From NCBI RefSeq assembly GCF_014489115.1, contig NZ_JACTAH010000002.1:248001-312000 (forward strand): a DNA stretch of 64,000 nt, written 5' to 3'. The translations under genes and the position numbers were made by a program. Under the pieces are notes generated by a model. It worked only from the letters and a program-made list of their open reading frames with translations, had not been told where the DNA came from and searched no databases. This DNA comes from Thauera sedimentorum. Lineage in GTDB: Bacteria > Pseudomonadota > Gammaproteobacteria > Burkholderiales > Rhodocyclaceae. Below are positions 42,633 through 53,751 of this stretch, piece by piece (the stretch's first letter is position 1; each line of letters opens with the position of its first letter).

Positions 42633-43675
42633 AACCGAACTACGTCCGCCCCCTCGATCTGCGCAACGGCCGGGTCGACCTCAACCATGGCGCCGGCGGC
42701 CGTGCCATGGCACAGCTGATCGAGGAGCTCTTCGCGCGCGCCTTCGCCAACGACTATCTCGGCCAGGGCAACGACGGCGCGGTGCTGCCCGCCCCCGCGC
42801 CAGGCGAGCGCCTGGTGATGGCCACCGACGCCCATGTGGTGACCCCGCTGTTCTTCCCCGGCGGCGACATCGGCAGCCTGGCGGTGCACGGCACGGTGAA
42901 CGACGTCGCGGTGATGGGCGCACGCCCGCTGTACCTGACCGCCAGCTTCATCCTCGAGGAAGGCTTCCCGCTCGCCGATCTCGCCCGCATCGTGCAATCG
43001 ATGGCCGCTGCCGCACGCACTGCCGGCGTGCCGGTGGTCACCGGCGACACCAAGGTGGTCGAGCAGGGCAAGGGCGACGGCGTGTTCATCTCCACCACCG
43101 GCCTGGGCGCGCTGCCCGCCGGGCGCGAGCTGGGCGGCGCACTCGCCCGCCCGGGCGACGCGGTGCTGGTCTCGGGCAGCATGGGCGACCACGGCATGGC
43201 CATCCTGGCGCAGCGCGAATCGCTCGCCTTCGAGTCCGAGATCGTCTCCGACAGCGCCGCGCTGCACGGCCTGATCGACGCCCTGCTCGCCGCGGTGCCC
43301 GGCGTGCGCGTGCTGCGCGACCCCACCCGCGGCGGGCTGGCCACCACGCTCAACGAGATCGCCCGCCAGTCGGGCGTCGGCATGCAGCTCGATGAGGCGG
43401 CTATTCCGGTGAACCGCCAGGTCGCCGCGGCCTGCGAGCTACTCGGCCTGGACCCCTTGTATCTCGCCAATGAAGGCAAGCTGGTGGTCGTCTGTGCGCC
43501 GGAGGACGCCGAGGCCGCGCTCGCCGCGCTGCGTGCCCACCCGCTCGGGGGCGCCGCCGCACGCATCGGCAGCGCCACCGCCGACCCGCATCACTTCGTC
43601 CAGGTGCGCACCGCCTTCGGCGGCCAGCGCATGCTCGACTGGCTGTCCGGCGAACCGCTGCCGCGCATCTGCTGA
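42629..43675 (+). CDS. hypE: Hydrogenase thiocyanate-forming protein HypE
   Basis: This 348-aa PurM-like protein has LNHGAGGRAMAQLIEELF, the ATP-binding VTGDTKVVEQGKGDGVFIST and the C-terminal PRIC tail whose final cysteine (Cys348) is carbamoylated by HypF and dehydrated to thiocyanate. It hands CN to HypCD. The start overlaps the HepT-like stop. A repeat copy and 175 bases separate it from hypX. Confidence 0.97.
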   Translation: MKPNYVRPLDLRNGRVDLNHGAGGRAMAQLIEELFARAFANDYLGQGNDGAVLPAPAPGERLVMATDAHVVTPLFFPGGDIGSLAVHGTVNDVAVMGARPLYLTASFILEEGFPLADLARIVQSMAAAARTAGVPVVTGDTKVVEQGKGDGVFISTTGLGALPAGRELGGALARPGDAVLVSGSMGDHGMAILAQRESLAFESEIVSDSAALHGLIDALLAAVPGVRVLRDPTRGGLATTLNEIARQSGVGMQLDEAAIPVNRQVAAACELLGLDPLYLANEGKLVVVCAPEDAEAALAALRAHPLGGAAARIGSATADPHHFVQVRTAFGGQRMLDWLSGEPLPRIC

Positions 43676-43728
43676 GGAGGATGGACGTGACCGAGGCTTA
43701 CCCGCCCCGCTGCCCCGTGCCGCCCCCT

Positions 43729-43802
43729 GTAGGAGCGGCCTTGGCCGCGATACGTCCGATCGGCGGAACGAAAGCCGCGATCGCGGCCAAGGCCGCTCCT
43801 AC
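43729..43802. repeat. REP/BIME-like palindromic repeat, copy 10
   Basis: Both arms are intact, right arm GGCCAAGGCC subtype, in the gap between hypE and hypX. Confidence 0.9.
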
Positions 43803-43850
43803 AGCTGCGCGGACCGCATTCCTTCCCCTACGCCCGGCAAGGCGGTGACC

Positions 43851-45574
43851 ATGCGCATCCTGCTCCTCACCCACAGCTTCAACAGCCTGACCCAGCGCCT
43901 GCATGCGGAACTCATCGCCGACGGCCACGAGCTGTCGGTGGAGTTCGACATCGCCGACAGCGTCACCGAAGAGGCGGTGGCGCTGTTCGCCCCGGACCTG
44001 GTGCTGGCCAGCTTCCTCAAGCGCGCGGTGCCGGAATCGGTGTGGCGCCGCGTGCCGACGCTGATCGTGCACCCCGGCATCGTCGGCGACCGCGGCCCGG
44101 CCGCGCTCGACCACGCCATCCAGCAGGGGCTCGCCGACTGGGGCGTGACCGTGCTGCAGGCCGAGGCCGAGATGGACGCCGGTCCGGTGTGGGGGCATGC
44201 CGAATTCCCCCTGCGCGCAGGCGCCACCAAGGCGAGCACCTACCGCAACGAAGTCACCACCGCCGCACTGACCGCGGTGCGCGAGGCGCTGGCGCGTTAC
44301 CCCGACTGGCGCGCCGGGCGCTGGCAGCCGCGCGCGCAGGACTACGCCGACCCGGCGGTACGCGGCCGCCCGCATGCACCGATGACCCAAGCCGACCGCG
44401 CCCTCGACTGGGCCGCCATGTCGACCTGCGAAATCCTCGCCCGCATGCACGCCGCCGACGGCTTTCCCGGCGTGCTCGACACCCTGTTCGGCCTGCCCTG
44501 CCGGCTGTTCGACGCCCACCCCGGCCCCTGCGTCCCGGACGCCACGCCCGGCACGGTGGTCGGTCGCCGCCACGACGCGCTGCTGCGCGCCACCCGGGAT
44601 GCCAGCGTATGGATCGGCCATGTGCGCCGCGCCGACCACGCCCACCCCTTCAAGCTGCCGGCCGCGCTGGCCTTCGCCGCGGAGGCCGCCGGCCTGCCCG
44701 AACTGGACGATGCGCAGCCCGCCTGCCCGGACATCGCCTACCGCGAATCGGCCGACGGGCGCATCGGCTTCCTCGCCTTCGACTTCTACAACGGCGCCAT
44801 GGGCACGCCCGAATGCGAACGTCTCACCGCCGCGGTGCACGCCGCACGCGCCCGCCCCACCCAGGTGCTGGTGCTCACTGGCGGGCACGACTTCTGGTCC
44901 AACGGCATCCACCTCGGCCGCATCGAGGCCGCCGCATCGCCAGCCGACGAATCCTGGCGCAACATCAACGCCATGGACGACCTCTGCCTCGCGCTGCTGG
45001 AGACCACGGACCGCCTGACCGTGGCCGCGCTGCGCGGCAACGCCGGCGCCGGCGGCTGCTTCCTGGCGCTGGCCTGCGATGAGGTGTGGGCGCGCGACGG
45101 TGTGGTGATGAACCCGCACTACAAGAACATGGGCAACCTGTTCGGCTCTGAATACTGGACCTATCTGCTGCCACGCCGGGTCGGCGACGAGGGTGCGGCG
45201 CGCATCATGCGCGAGCGCCTGCCGCTCACCGCCCGCCTGGCGGCCGAACGCGGCCTCGTCGACCGCGTGTTCGGCGCCACGGTCGACGCCTTCGAAGCCG
45301 AACTGCAGCGCCATGCCGATGATCTCGCCGCCACCGCCATCGAAGACCGCATCGCCGCCAAGGCCGCAGAGCGCGCCGCCGACGAGGCCGACAAGCCGCT
45401 TTCCGCCTACCGCACCGAGGAGCTCGCCGCAATGCGGCGCAACTTCTACGGCTTCGACCCCAGCTACCATGTCGCCCGCTACCATTTCGTCATGAAGACG
45501 CCGCATTCCTGGACCCCCCGCCACCTCGCCCGCCACCGCGAACCCGGCTGGCGCGTCGCCACCCCGGAGGCCGC

Positions 45575-45578
<4 letters not shown>
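43851..45578 (+). CDS. hypX: Hydrogenase maturation protein HypX (aerobic CO supply)
   Basis: This 575-aa protein joins an N-terminal formyl-tetrahydrofolate-binding part (MRILLLTHSFNSLTQRLHAE; VHPGIVGDRGPAALDHAI) and a C-terminal enoyl-CoA hydratase-like part (LVLTGGHDFWSNGIHL; RGNAGAGGCFLALACDEVWA). Known HypX makes the active-site CO from formyl-CoA under air. The ATG at 43851 follows the repeat; an upstream open frame from 43470 is a shadow of hypE. It overlaps hoxA by four bases. Confidence 0.96.
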
Positions 45579-47020
<1,442 letters not shown>

Positions 47021-47058
47021 GCACTGCCGCCGGGCGAGCATCCGCCGCCATGCCCTTG

Positions 47059-47083
47059 GTCATACGCAAGTCGTCATACGCAA
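47059..47083 (+). promoter_or_regulatory. Direct repeat GTCATACGCAA x2 before the PAS-GGDEF gene
   Basis: GTCATACGCAA occurs at 47059-47069 and again at 47073-47083, 14 bases apart, in the 147-base gap between hoxA and the GGDEF gene, 85 bases before its start. It may be a regulator site; no protein can be assigned. Confidence 0.35.
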
Positions 47084-47167
47084 ACATCTTGTAACAGGCG
47101 CATCACCCCACTAAGATTCCACCTTGCCACCCCTGCGCAACAACAAGAACTCGCTGAGGAGACGCGC

Positions 47168-48148
47168 GTGGAGTCCGTTCTAGACCATCGATTGCCCATG
47201 CTCGATGGCGGCCACAGCATGGCCGTCCGGCTGATGCAGCACCTTGTCGTGCCCACCTTCGTGCTCGATACCGAGCGTCGCGTGGCGATCTGGAACAAGG
47301 CCTGCGAACGCCTCACCGGCTGCCCGGCCAGCGAGATGATAGGCACGCGCAATCACTGGCAGGCCTTCTACAACCACGAACGCCACTGCCTGGCCGACGT
47401 CGTCGCCCTGAACAAGCCCGACCAGCTCGAAACGCTCTACTCCGCCCATGCCGAACCGGGCGAATTCGGCCTCGGCCTGCGCGCCGAGAACTGGTGCACC
47501 ATGCCCCGCCTGGGCGAGCGCCTCTACCTCGCGGTGGACGCCGGCCCCATCTTCGACGACCAGGGCAAGCTGGTCGCGGTGGTCGAGACCCTGCGCGACA
47601 TGACCGCGCAGAAGCAGGCCGAGATCGCCCTGCACAACCTCGCCACCCGCGACGGCCTCACCGGCGTGGCCAACCGCCGTTCGCTGGACGAGCGCCTGAA
47701 CGCCGAATGGGCGCGCGGCCAGCGCACCGCGTCGCCGATCACCTTCATGCTCGCCGACGTGGATCATTTCAAGCGCTACAACGACACCTACGGTCACCAG
47801 AAGGGCGACGAATGCCTGCGCTCGGTGGCCGAGGCGATCAGCGGCGCGGTGTATCGCCCGGCCGACCTGGCGGCGCGCTATGGCGGCGAGGAGTTCGCGG
47901 TGATCATGCCCAGCACCGAACCCGACGGCGGCCACGCGGTGGCCGAGCGCATCTGCCAGGCGGTGCGGGCGCTGGCCATCCCGCACTGTGCATCGGACGT
48001 CACCGACTGCGTGACGCTGAGCATCGGCGTGGCCACTGCCATCCCGCAACCGGGCAGCACGCCCGGCGCCCTGGTGGCCGCAGCCGACGAGGCGCTCTAC
48101 CGCGCCAAGCGCACCGGCCGCAACCGCAGCTGCCTGGCCGCCGCCTGA
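47168..48148 (+). CDS. PAS-GGDEF diguanylate cyclase
   Basis: This 326-aa protein has a PAS domain (about residues 20-150, VVPTFVLDTERRVAIWNKAC) and a GGDEF domain with active-site RYGGEEFAVIM and a product-inhibition RxxD (RPAD) five residues earlier. DGLTGVANRRSLDERLNAEW begins the catalytic domain. The start is GTG at 47168, five bases after GAGGAGAC. It lies after hoxA but has its own promoter region, so a link to hydrogen metabolism is only positional. The PAS cysteines near ENWCTMPR could bind a redox cofactor. Confidence 0.9.
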   Translation: MESVLDHRLPMLDGGHSMAVRLMQHLVVPTFVLDTERRVAIWNKACERLTGCPASEMIGTRNHWQAFYNHERHCLADVVALNKPDQLETLYSAHAEPGEFGLGLRAENWCTMPRLGERLYLAVDAGPIFDDQGKLVAVVETLRDMTAQKQAEIALHNLATRDGLTGVANRRSLDERLNAEWARGQRTASPITFMLADVDHFKRYNDTYGHQKGDECLRSVAEAISGAVYRPADLAARYGGEEFAVIMPSTEPDGGHAVAERICQAVRALAIPHCASDVTDCVTLSIGVATAIPQPGSTPGALVAAADEALYRAKRTGRNRSCLAAA

Positions 48149-48166
48149 GCGCCCGCAGTCGGTCCG

Positions 48167-48595
48167 TCAGGCATCGTCCGTCGCCGGACGGATGCGCACC
48201 GGCCAGTCGTTCTCGTCTTCCCAGCGCAGCGCCGCACGCGCCAGCAGCAGGCGCTCGCCTTCGCCCAGCGCACCGTCGGCGCAGGTGATCGCCATCATCG
48301 CGTCGAGCAGCGCGCGGCGGCGCGCCGGGTCCTTGATCTCGTCGAGCATGGCGTCGACCAGTTCGGTGTGCAGCCGGCACTGCAGCGCATCGAAGTAGCC
48401 CAGGCTGAGATTCAGGTCCTCGCAGAACTCCCGCATCACGCGATCAAAGTCCGCTTCCTCGAGACCGAAGCGCTCCAGCACCTGACGGCGCCGGAGGCAA
48501 TCGAGCTCGCTCGCGTCGATGGCGCCGTCGGCCATCAGCGCAAGGGACAGGACACGGGCCACCGCGGGGCCGCTGTCTTCCACGTATTGGCGCAT
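48167..48595 (-). CDS. TerB-like protein
   Basis: This 142-aa helical protein has two acidic motifs, ALMADGAIDASELDCLRRRQ and MAITCADGALGEGERLLLAR, each matching half of the metal-binding TerB/DjlA domain. No other tellurite-resistance gene is nearby and the function is unknown. It is divergent from the NhaR-like gene and convergent with the GGDEF gene. Confidence 0.8.
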   Translation of the reverse strand: MRQYVEDSGPAVARVLSLALMADGAIDASELDCLRRRQVLERFGLEEADFDRVMREFCEDLNLSLGYFDALQCRLHTELVDAMLDEIKDPARRRALLDAMMAITCADGALGEGERLLLARAALRWEDENDWPVRIRPATDDA

Positions 48596-48711
48596 GCTGG
48601 GTCTCCTTCCTTTGTGGCTGTGAATGTGGAGCTGATCCTAGCCCGCCTGAAACCGGCAGAAAAATCGAATGTCTGCCCGTAAGCAATCGATTTTCTCGAG
48701 GATCAAGGACC

Positions 48712-49653
48712 ATGCCCGCGCTCAACTACAAGCACCTGCGCTACTTCTGGACCGTCGCCCGCCTGGGCAGCGCCGCCCGCGCCGCGGAAGCCCTGCACCT
48801 GAGCGCACACGCCATCAGCGGCCAGCTGCGCCAGTTCGAGGCGACGCTCGGCGTACAGCTCATCGAACGCCGCGGGCGCCGCCTGGTGCTCACCGACGCC
48901 GGGCACCGCCTGCTCGAGTACGCCGACGACATTTTCGCGCTGGGCGACGAGGCGCTGGACATGCTGCGCCGGCCGGACGCCCGCCAGGCCCGCCGTTTCG
49001 CAATAGGGGTGACCGATTCGGTGCCCAAGTCGGTGGCCACACAGCTGCTGCGCGCGGTGCTGCAGCTGGACCAGCCGCCGCGCCTGGAATGCCGCGAAGG
49101 CCGGCTGGCCGCCCTGCTCGCCGAGCTGTCCATCCACCGCCTGGAAGCGGTGGTCGCCGATCGCCCGATGCCGCCGGACACCAGCGTGCGCGCCTACAGC
49201 CACCTGCTGGGCAGTAGCCCGCTGGCGGCCTTCTGCGCACCGGCCTTGCGCGACCGCCTCACGGGCGAATTTCCCGCCCTGCTCGACGGAGCGCCCTTCC
49301 TGATGCCCGGCGAAGACGTTGCCTTCCACGCCCCCCTGGCGCGCTGGCTGGCCGACCGCCGGCTGGCGCCGCGCATCGTCGCGGAATGCGACGACATGGC
49401 CCTGCTGAAGGCGCTCGGCCAGGAAGGCGAAGGCGTGTTCGTCGCGCCGCACGCGCTGGCCGACACCATCTGCCGCCAGTACGGCGTGGCCTGCCTGGGA
49501 CAGATCGCGGAGGTCACCGCGCAGATCTTCCTGATCACCACCGAACGCCGCATCGCCCATCCGGCCATGCTGGCCATGCAGGAAGCAGCGCGCCTGACCC
49601 TGTTCGGCAACGATGCCGTGCCACGCCGCCGGCGCAACGACCACCGCAGCTGA
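48712..49653 (+). CDS. LysR-family regulator (NhaR-like)
   Basis: This 313-aa protein starts LNYKHLRYFWTVARLGSAAR, the NhaR-like N-terminus, with helix-turn-helix AAEALHLSAHAISGQLRQFE. NhaR homologs respond to Na+ and alkaline pH and control antiporters or surface polymers. Here the next gene, 45 bases on, is hoxB, and no antiporter gene is present, so it may read through into the H2-sensor operon. The ATG at 48712 has an AAGGAC-type site. Confidence 0.88.
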   Translation: MPALNYKHLRYFWTVARLGSAARAAEALHLSAHAISGQLRQFEATLGVQLIERRGRRLVLTDAGHRLLEYADDIFALGDEALDMLRRPDARQARRFAIGVTDSVPKSVATQLLRAVLQLDQPPRLECREGRLAALLAELSIHRLEAVVADRPMPPDTSVRAYSHLLGSSPLAAFCAPALRDRLTGEFPALLDGAPFLMPGEDVAFHAPLARWLADRRLAPRIVAECDDMALLKALGQEGEGVFVAPHALADTICRQYGVACLGQIAEVTAQIFLITTERRIAHPAMLAMQEAARLTLFGNDAVPRRRRNDHRS

Positions 49654-49698
49654 TCCCCGCGCATCGCCTTTTGCGCGCCGCGGTGGTTCAATACGCCC

Positions 49699-50694
49699 AT
49701 GAACCTGCTCTGGCTCCAGTCCGGCGGTTGCGGCGGCTGCACCATGTCGCTGCTGTGCGCCGATTCCAGCGACCTGCTCGGCAGCCTCGCCGACGCCGGC
49801 ATCCGCATCCTGTGGCACCCCTCGCTGTCCGAGGAAAGCGGCGCCGAGGCGCTCGACCTGCTGGCCGCCTGTGCGGCCGGCGACCTCCCGGTGGACCTGC
49901 TGTGCGTCGAGGGATCGCTGCTGCGCGGGCCGGACGGCAGCGGGCGCTTCCACATGCTGGGCGGTAGCGGACGGCCGATGATCGCCTGGGTGCAGGAACT
50001 CGCCGCACGCGCACGCTACACGCTGGCGATCGGCTCCTGCGCGGCCTGGGGCGGGGTGACCGCCGCCGGCCCCAACCCGGCCGGCGCCTGCGGCCTGCAA
50101 TACGACGGCGAAGCCGCGGGCGGCCTGCTCGGCGCCGACTACCGCTCGGCCGCCGGCCTGCCGGTGATCAACGTCGCCGGCTGCCCCACCCACCCCGGCT
50201 GGGTGGTCGAAACCTTGATGGCGCTGGCGCTGGGCCAGTTCGACGGCGACGCGCTGGACGCCCTGGCCCGCCCGCGCTTCTACGCCGACCAGCTGGTGCA
50301 CCACGGCTGCGCCCGCAACGAATACTACGAATTCAAGGCCAGCGCCGAGAAGCCCTCCGACCAGGGCTGCCTGATGGAAAACATGGGCTGCAAGGGTACC
50401 CAGGCCCACGCCGACTGCAACCTGCGGCCGTGGAACGGCAGCGGCTCGTGCACCCGCGGCGGCTATGCGTGCATCTCCTGTACCGAGCCGGGTTTCGAGG
50501 AGCCCGGCCACCCCTTCGTGCAGACCCCCAAGGTGGCCGGCATCCCGATCGGCCTGCCCTCGGACATGCCCAAGGCCTGGTTCGTGGCGCTCGCCGCGCT
50601 GTCCAAATCCGCCACCCCGCGCCGGGTGCGCGACAACGCGGTGGCCGACCACCTTGCGGTCACGCCGGCGATCCGCCGTACCGGGCTGAAGTGA
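49699..50694 (+). CDS. hoxB: Regulatory (H2-sensing) hydrogenase small subunit
   Basis: This 331-aa protein lacks a Tat signal, so the sensor stays in the cytoplasm. The proximal-cluster segment is SGGCGGCTMSLL (Cys11, Cys14) and GSCAAWGGV, with glycines where HoxK has its extra cysteines, so this subunit has an ordinary [4Fe-4S] cluster. The rest matches HoxB/HupU, including CKGTQAHADCNLRP. It is 45 bases after the NhaR-like gene and ends three bases before hoxC. Confidence 0.95.
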   Translation: MNLLWLQSGGCGGCTMSLLCADSSDLLGSLADAGIRILWHPSLSEESGAEALDLLAACAAGDLPVDLLCVEGSLLRGPDGSGRFHMLGGSGRPMIAWVQELAARARYTLAIGSCAAWGGVTAAGPNPAGACGLQYDGEAAGGLLGADYRSAAGLPVINVAGCPTHPGWVVETLMALALGQFDGDALDALARPRFYADQLVHHGCARNEYYEFKASAEKPSDQGCLMENMGCKGTQAHADCNLRPWNGSGSCTRGGYACISCTEPGFEEPGHPFVQTPKVAGIPIGLPSDMPKAWFVALAALSKSATPRRVRDNAVADHLAVTPAIRRTGLK

Positions 50695-50696
50695 GC

Positions 50697-52148
50697 ATGG
50701 GCGAGCGCATCGTTCTCGGCCCCTTCAACCGCGTCGAAGGCGACCTCGAAGTGCAGTTGGAGGTGGCCGACGGGCGGGTGGCAGCAGCCTATGTGAACTC
50801 CCCGCTGTTCCGCGGCTTCGAGCAGATCCTGCGTGGCAAGGACCCGCGCGACGCGCTGGTGCTGGTGCCTCGCATCTGCGGCATCTGCTCGGTGTCGCAG
50901 TCGGCGGCCGCCGCCGCCGCGCTGCGCGAGGCCATGGGCTTGGCGGTGCCAGCCAACGGCGAGCTGGCCGGCAACCTGGTGCTGGCGGCGGAGAACCTGG
51001 CCGACCACTTCACCCATTTCTACCTCTTCTTCATGCCGGACTTCGCCCGCGAGGCCTATGCCGGGCGGCCGTGGTTCGACGCCGCACGCGCGCGCTTCAA
51101 GGCCGTGCACGGCAGCGCCGCGGCAGAGGCCGTGCCGGCGCGCGCGGCCTTCCTGCAGCTCACCGGCATCCTCGCCGGCAAGTGGCCGCATACGCTCTCG
51201 CTGCAGCCGGGTGGCTCGGCGCGCGCGGTCAGTGCGGCGGAGAAGATCCGCCTGTACGCGCTGCTGCGTGAGTTCCGCCGCTGGCTGGAGCGCCACACCT
51301 TCGGCGATACGCTGGAGACGATCGCGGCGCTCGACTCGGCCGACGCGCTGGCCGCCTGGGCCGCAGCGCGCGCGCCGGCCAGCTCCGACCTGCGCCTGTT
51401 CCTGGAGATCGCCGACGATCTCGGGCTGGCCCGCATCGGCCGCGCCACAGACCGCTTCATCAGCCACGGCGCCTATCCGCTGGCCGGCACGCCGCTGTTT
51501 GCACGCGGGGTCTGGCAGCCGGAAACCGCTACGGTCGCTGCCTTCGATCCGGACGAGATCCGCGAGGATCTGAGCCACGCCTGGATGCAGGGCGAGGCCC
51601 GTCACCCGTGGCGCGGGCTGACCGAGCCGGACGCAGACAAGGACGGCGCCTACTCCTGGTGCAAGGCCCCGCGCCTCGCCGGCCGGGTGGTCGAATGCGG
51701 TGCGCTGGCCCGTCAGGTGGTGGACGGCCATCCGCTGGCGCGCAACCTGGTCGCACGCGATGGCGCCAGCGTGCTGGCACGCGTAGTGTGCCGCTTGCTG
51801 GAACTGGCCCGCGTAGTCCCCGCCATGGAGGCCTGGGTGCAGGCCCTGCAGCCCGGCGAGCCCTTCTGCGCCCAGGGCGCACTGCCCGACGAGGCCATGG
51901 GCTGCGGCCTGGTCGAAGCTGCGCGCGGCGCGCTGGGCCACTGGCTGGTGATCCGCCACGGGCGCATCGCCGGCTACCAGATCATCGCGCCCACCACCTG
52001 GAACTTCTCCCCGCGCGACGCCGCCGGCACCCCCGGCGCGCTGGAACAGGCCCTGGTCGGCCTGCCTGCGGACGACGCCCGCGTGCCGCTCGCGGTGCAG
52101 CACGTGGTGCGCTCCTTCGACCCCTGCATGGTATGCACCGTGCATTGA
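50697..52148 (+). CDS. hoxC: Regulatory (H2-sensing) hydrogenase large subunit
   Basis: This 483-aa protein has RICGICSVSQ and ends DPCMVCTVH with no removable tail, so it needs no HoxM-type cleavage. Ile63 and Phe111 lie at the positions that narrow the gas channel in the Ralstonia sensor (Ile62, Phe110), giving oxygen insensitivity, unlike Val77 and Leu125 in HoxG. A GTG at 50691, in frame, could add two residues. It signals H2 to HoxJ. Confidence 0.95.
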   Translation: MGERIVLGPFNRVEGDLEVQLEVADGRVAAAYVNSPLFRGFEQILRGKDPRDALVLVPRICGICSVSQSAAAAAALREAMGLAVPANGELAGNLVLAAENLADHFTHFYLFFMPDFAREAYAGRPWFDAARARFKAVHGSAAAEAVPARAAFLQLTGILAGKWPHTLSLQPGGSARAVSAAEKIRLYALLREFRRWLERHTFGDTLETIAALDSADALAAWAAARAPASSDLRLFLEIADDLGLARIGRATDRFISHGAYPLAGTPLFARGVWQPETATVAAFDPDEIREDLSHAWMQGEARHPWRGLTEPDADKDGAYSWCKAPRLAGRVVECGALARQVVDGHPLARNLVARDGASVLARVVCRLLELARVVPAMEAWVQALQPGEPFCAQGALPDEAMGCGLVEAARGALGHWLVIRHGRIAGYQIIAPTTWNFSPRDAAGTPGALEQALVGLPADDARVPLAVQHVVRSFDPCMVCTVH

Positions 52149-52171
52149 GCGGCGTACACTCCGGCCCCACC

Positions 52172-53521
52172 ATGAGCGACCAGCCCAAGCCCAACCTTCC
52201 CCTGCAGCACACCGGCCACCCCGGCGAACTGGTGGGCGTGGGCGAGGACGTGTGGATGGACGTCATCCACAAGATGGACGAGGTGTATTCCGACCTGCTG
52301 CAGTACGAGGTCGCCCTCGAACAGAAGAACGCCAAGCTGGAGGAGTCGCAACAGTTCATCCTCTCGGTGCTCACCTCGATGTCCGACATCCTGGTGGTGT
52401 GCGACCGCAATGGAAACATCGAGGACGTGAACCGCTCCCTGCTCGACTTCACCGGCAAGGAGCTGGACGAGCTGCGCGGCACCACGGTGTTCGAGCTGTT
52501 CGCCGACGACGTGGCACGCACCCAGGCCCGCCACCTGCTCACCCTGTACGGCGAGGAAAGCGTGCACGACTGCGAGCTGCCCCTGCGCGCGCGCGACGGC
52601 TCGGCGGTGCCGGTGTCGCTCAACTGCACGCCTCGCTACAACGCCGTGGGCAAGTCGCTCGGCATGGTGGTCACCGGCCGTCCGGTGGGCGAGCTGCGCC
52701 GCGCCTACCAGGCCTTGCGGCAGGCCCACGAGGACCTCAAGCGCACCCAGCAGCAACTGCTGCACTCCGAGAAGATGGCCTCGCTCGGCCGCCTGGTGGC
52801 CGGGGTGGCACACGAGCTGAACAACCCGATCAGCTTCATCCTCGGCAACGTGCATGCGCTGCAGCGCTACGCCGGGCGGCTGGAGTCCTACCTGGCCGCA
52901 CTGCACGCCGGGGAAGCGCCCGCAAGGCTGGCAGAACTGCGCGCAGAGCTGCGCATCGACCGGATCCTCGCCGACCTGCCGCCACTGATCGAAGGCACGA
53001 TCGAGGGCGCCGAGCGCACCCGCGACATCGTGGACGGCCTGAAGCGCTTCTCCGCCATAGACCGCGACGAGCAGCAGTCCTTCAACCTTACGGAAGTGAT
53101 CGAGCGCGCGGTGCGCTGGGTGTGCAAGGCCACCCGCGAGGGCTTCCGCGTGCAGGTCCGCCTGCCGGCGCAGATCCCGGTGCGAGGCTCGCCCGGGCAG
53201 ATGCAGCAGGTGATGATGAACCTGGTGCAGAACGCCTGGGACGCCACCAGCGACTTGCCCGAACCCTGGCTCGACATCGAAGGCAAGGTGGAAGGCACGC
53301 GCGCCACCATCCGCTTCCACGACAACGGCCCGGGCATCGCCGAGCAGCACCTGGCGCACGTCTTCGACCCCTTCTTCACCACCAAGCCGGTGGGCAAGGG
53401 CACCGGCCTGGGGCTGTCGATCAGCTACGGCATCGTCGAGCGCCACGGCGGCCAGCTCTCCGCCCGCAACCACCCGGCCGGCGGCGCCGAGCTGGTGATC
53501 GAGCTACCGGTCAGCGACTGA
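52172..53521 (+). CDS. hoxJ: Hydrogen-responsive histidine kinase
   Basis: This 449-aa soluble kinase has a PAS domain (about residues 60-170, SMSDILVVCDRNGNIEDVNR), a dimerisation domain with phospho-acceptor His214 (GVAHELNNPISFILGN), and an intact ATP-binding domain with HDNGPGIAEQHL and GKGTGLGLSISYG. It is expected to bind HoxBC and to phosphorylate HoxA when H2 is absent. The ATP motifs look intact, whereas Ralstonia H16 HoxJ is known to be inactive. It follows hoxC by 23 bases. Confidence 0.94.
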   Translation: MSDQPKPNLPLQHTGHPGELVGVGEDVWMDVIHKMDEVYSDLLQYEVALEQKNAKLEESQQFILSVLTSMSDILVVCDRNGNIEDVNRSLLDFTGKELDELRGTTVFELFADDVARTQARHLLTLYGEESVHDCELPLRARDGSAVPVSLNCTPRYNAVGKSLGMVVTGRPVGELRRAYQALRQAHEDLKRTQQQLLHSEKMASLGRLVAGVAHELNNPISFILGNVHALQRYAGRLESYLAALHAGEAPARLAELRAELRIDRILADLPPLIEGTIEGAERTRDIVDGLKRFSAIDRDEQQSFNLTEVIERAVRWVCKATREGFRVQVRLPAQIPVRGSPGQMQQVMMNLVQNAWDATSDLPEPWLDIEGKVEGTRATIRFHDNGPGIAEQHLAHVFDPFFTTKPVGKGTGLGLSISYGIVERHGGQLSARNHPAGGAELVIELPVSD

Positions 53522-53597
53522 CCACTGCGCATGCGCTGCCGGCAGGAACGCGACCAGCACCCGATGCACATACCGCCTCCCGGCGCGTGCAACGGAC

Positions 53598-53613
53598 TGG
53601 CACGCAACTTGAT
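53598..53613 (+). promoter_or_regulatory. Weak sigma-54-like element before hupE
   Basis: TGGCACGCAACTTGAT has a perfect -24 half and correct spacing but the -12 part reads TTGAT rather than TTGCW. No copy of the 19-base motif is found upstream. Possible promoter of hupE. Confidence 0.35.
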
Positions 53614-53642
53614 TGCACCCTGCCATCGTCGACAAGGTATTT

Positions 53643-53714
53643 GTAGGAGCGGCCTTGGCCGCGATGCGGCGGCAGTTCTCCCGCAGGCCGCGTCGCGGGC
53701 AAGCCCGCTCCTAC
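53643..53714. repeat. REP/BIME-like palindromic repeat, copy 11
   Basis: Right arm GGGCAAGCCC subtype. It lies between hoxJ and hupE. Confidence 0.9.
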
Positions 53715-53751
53715 CGAACATCCATCCACATCCGGAATCCCAGGAGGCACC

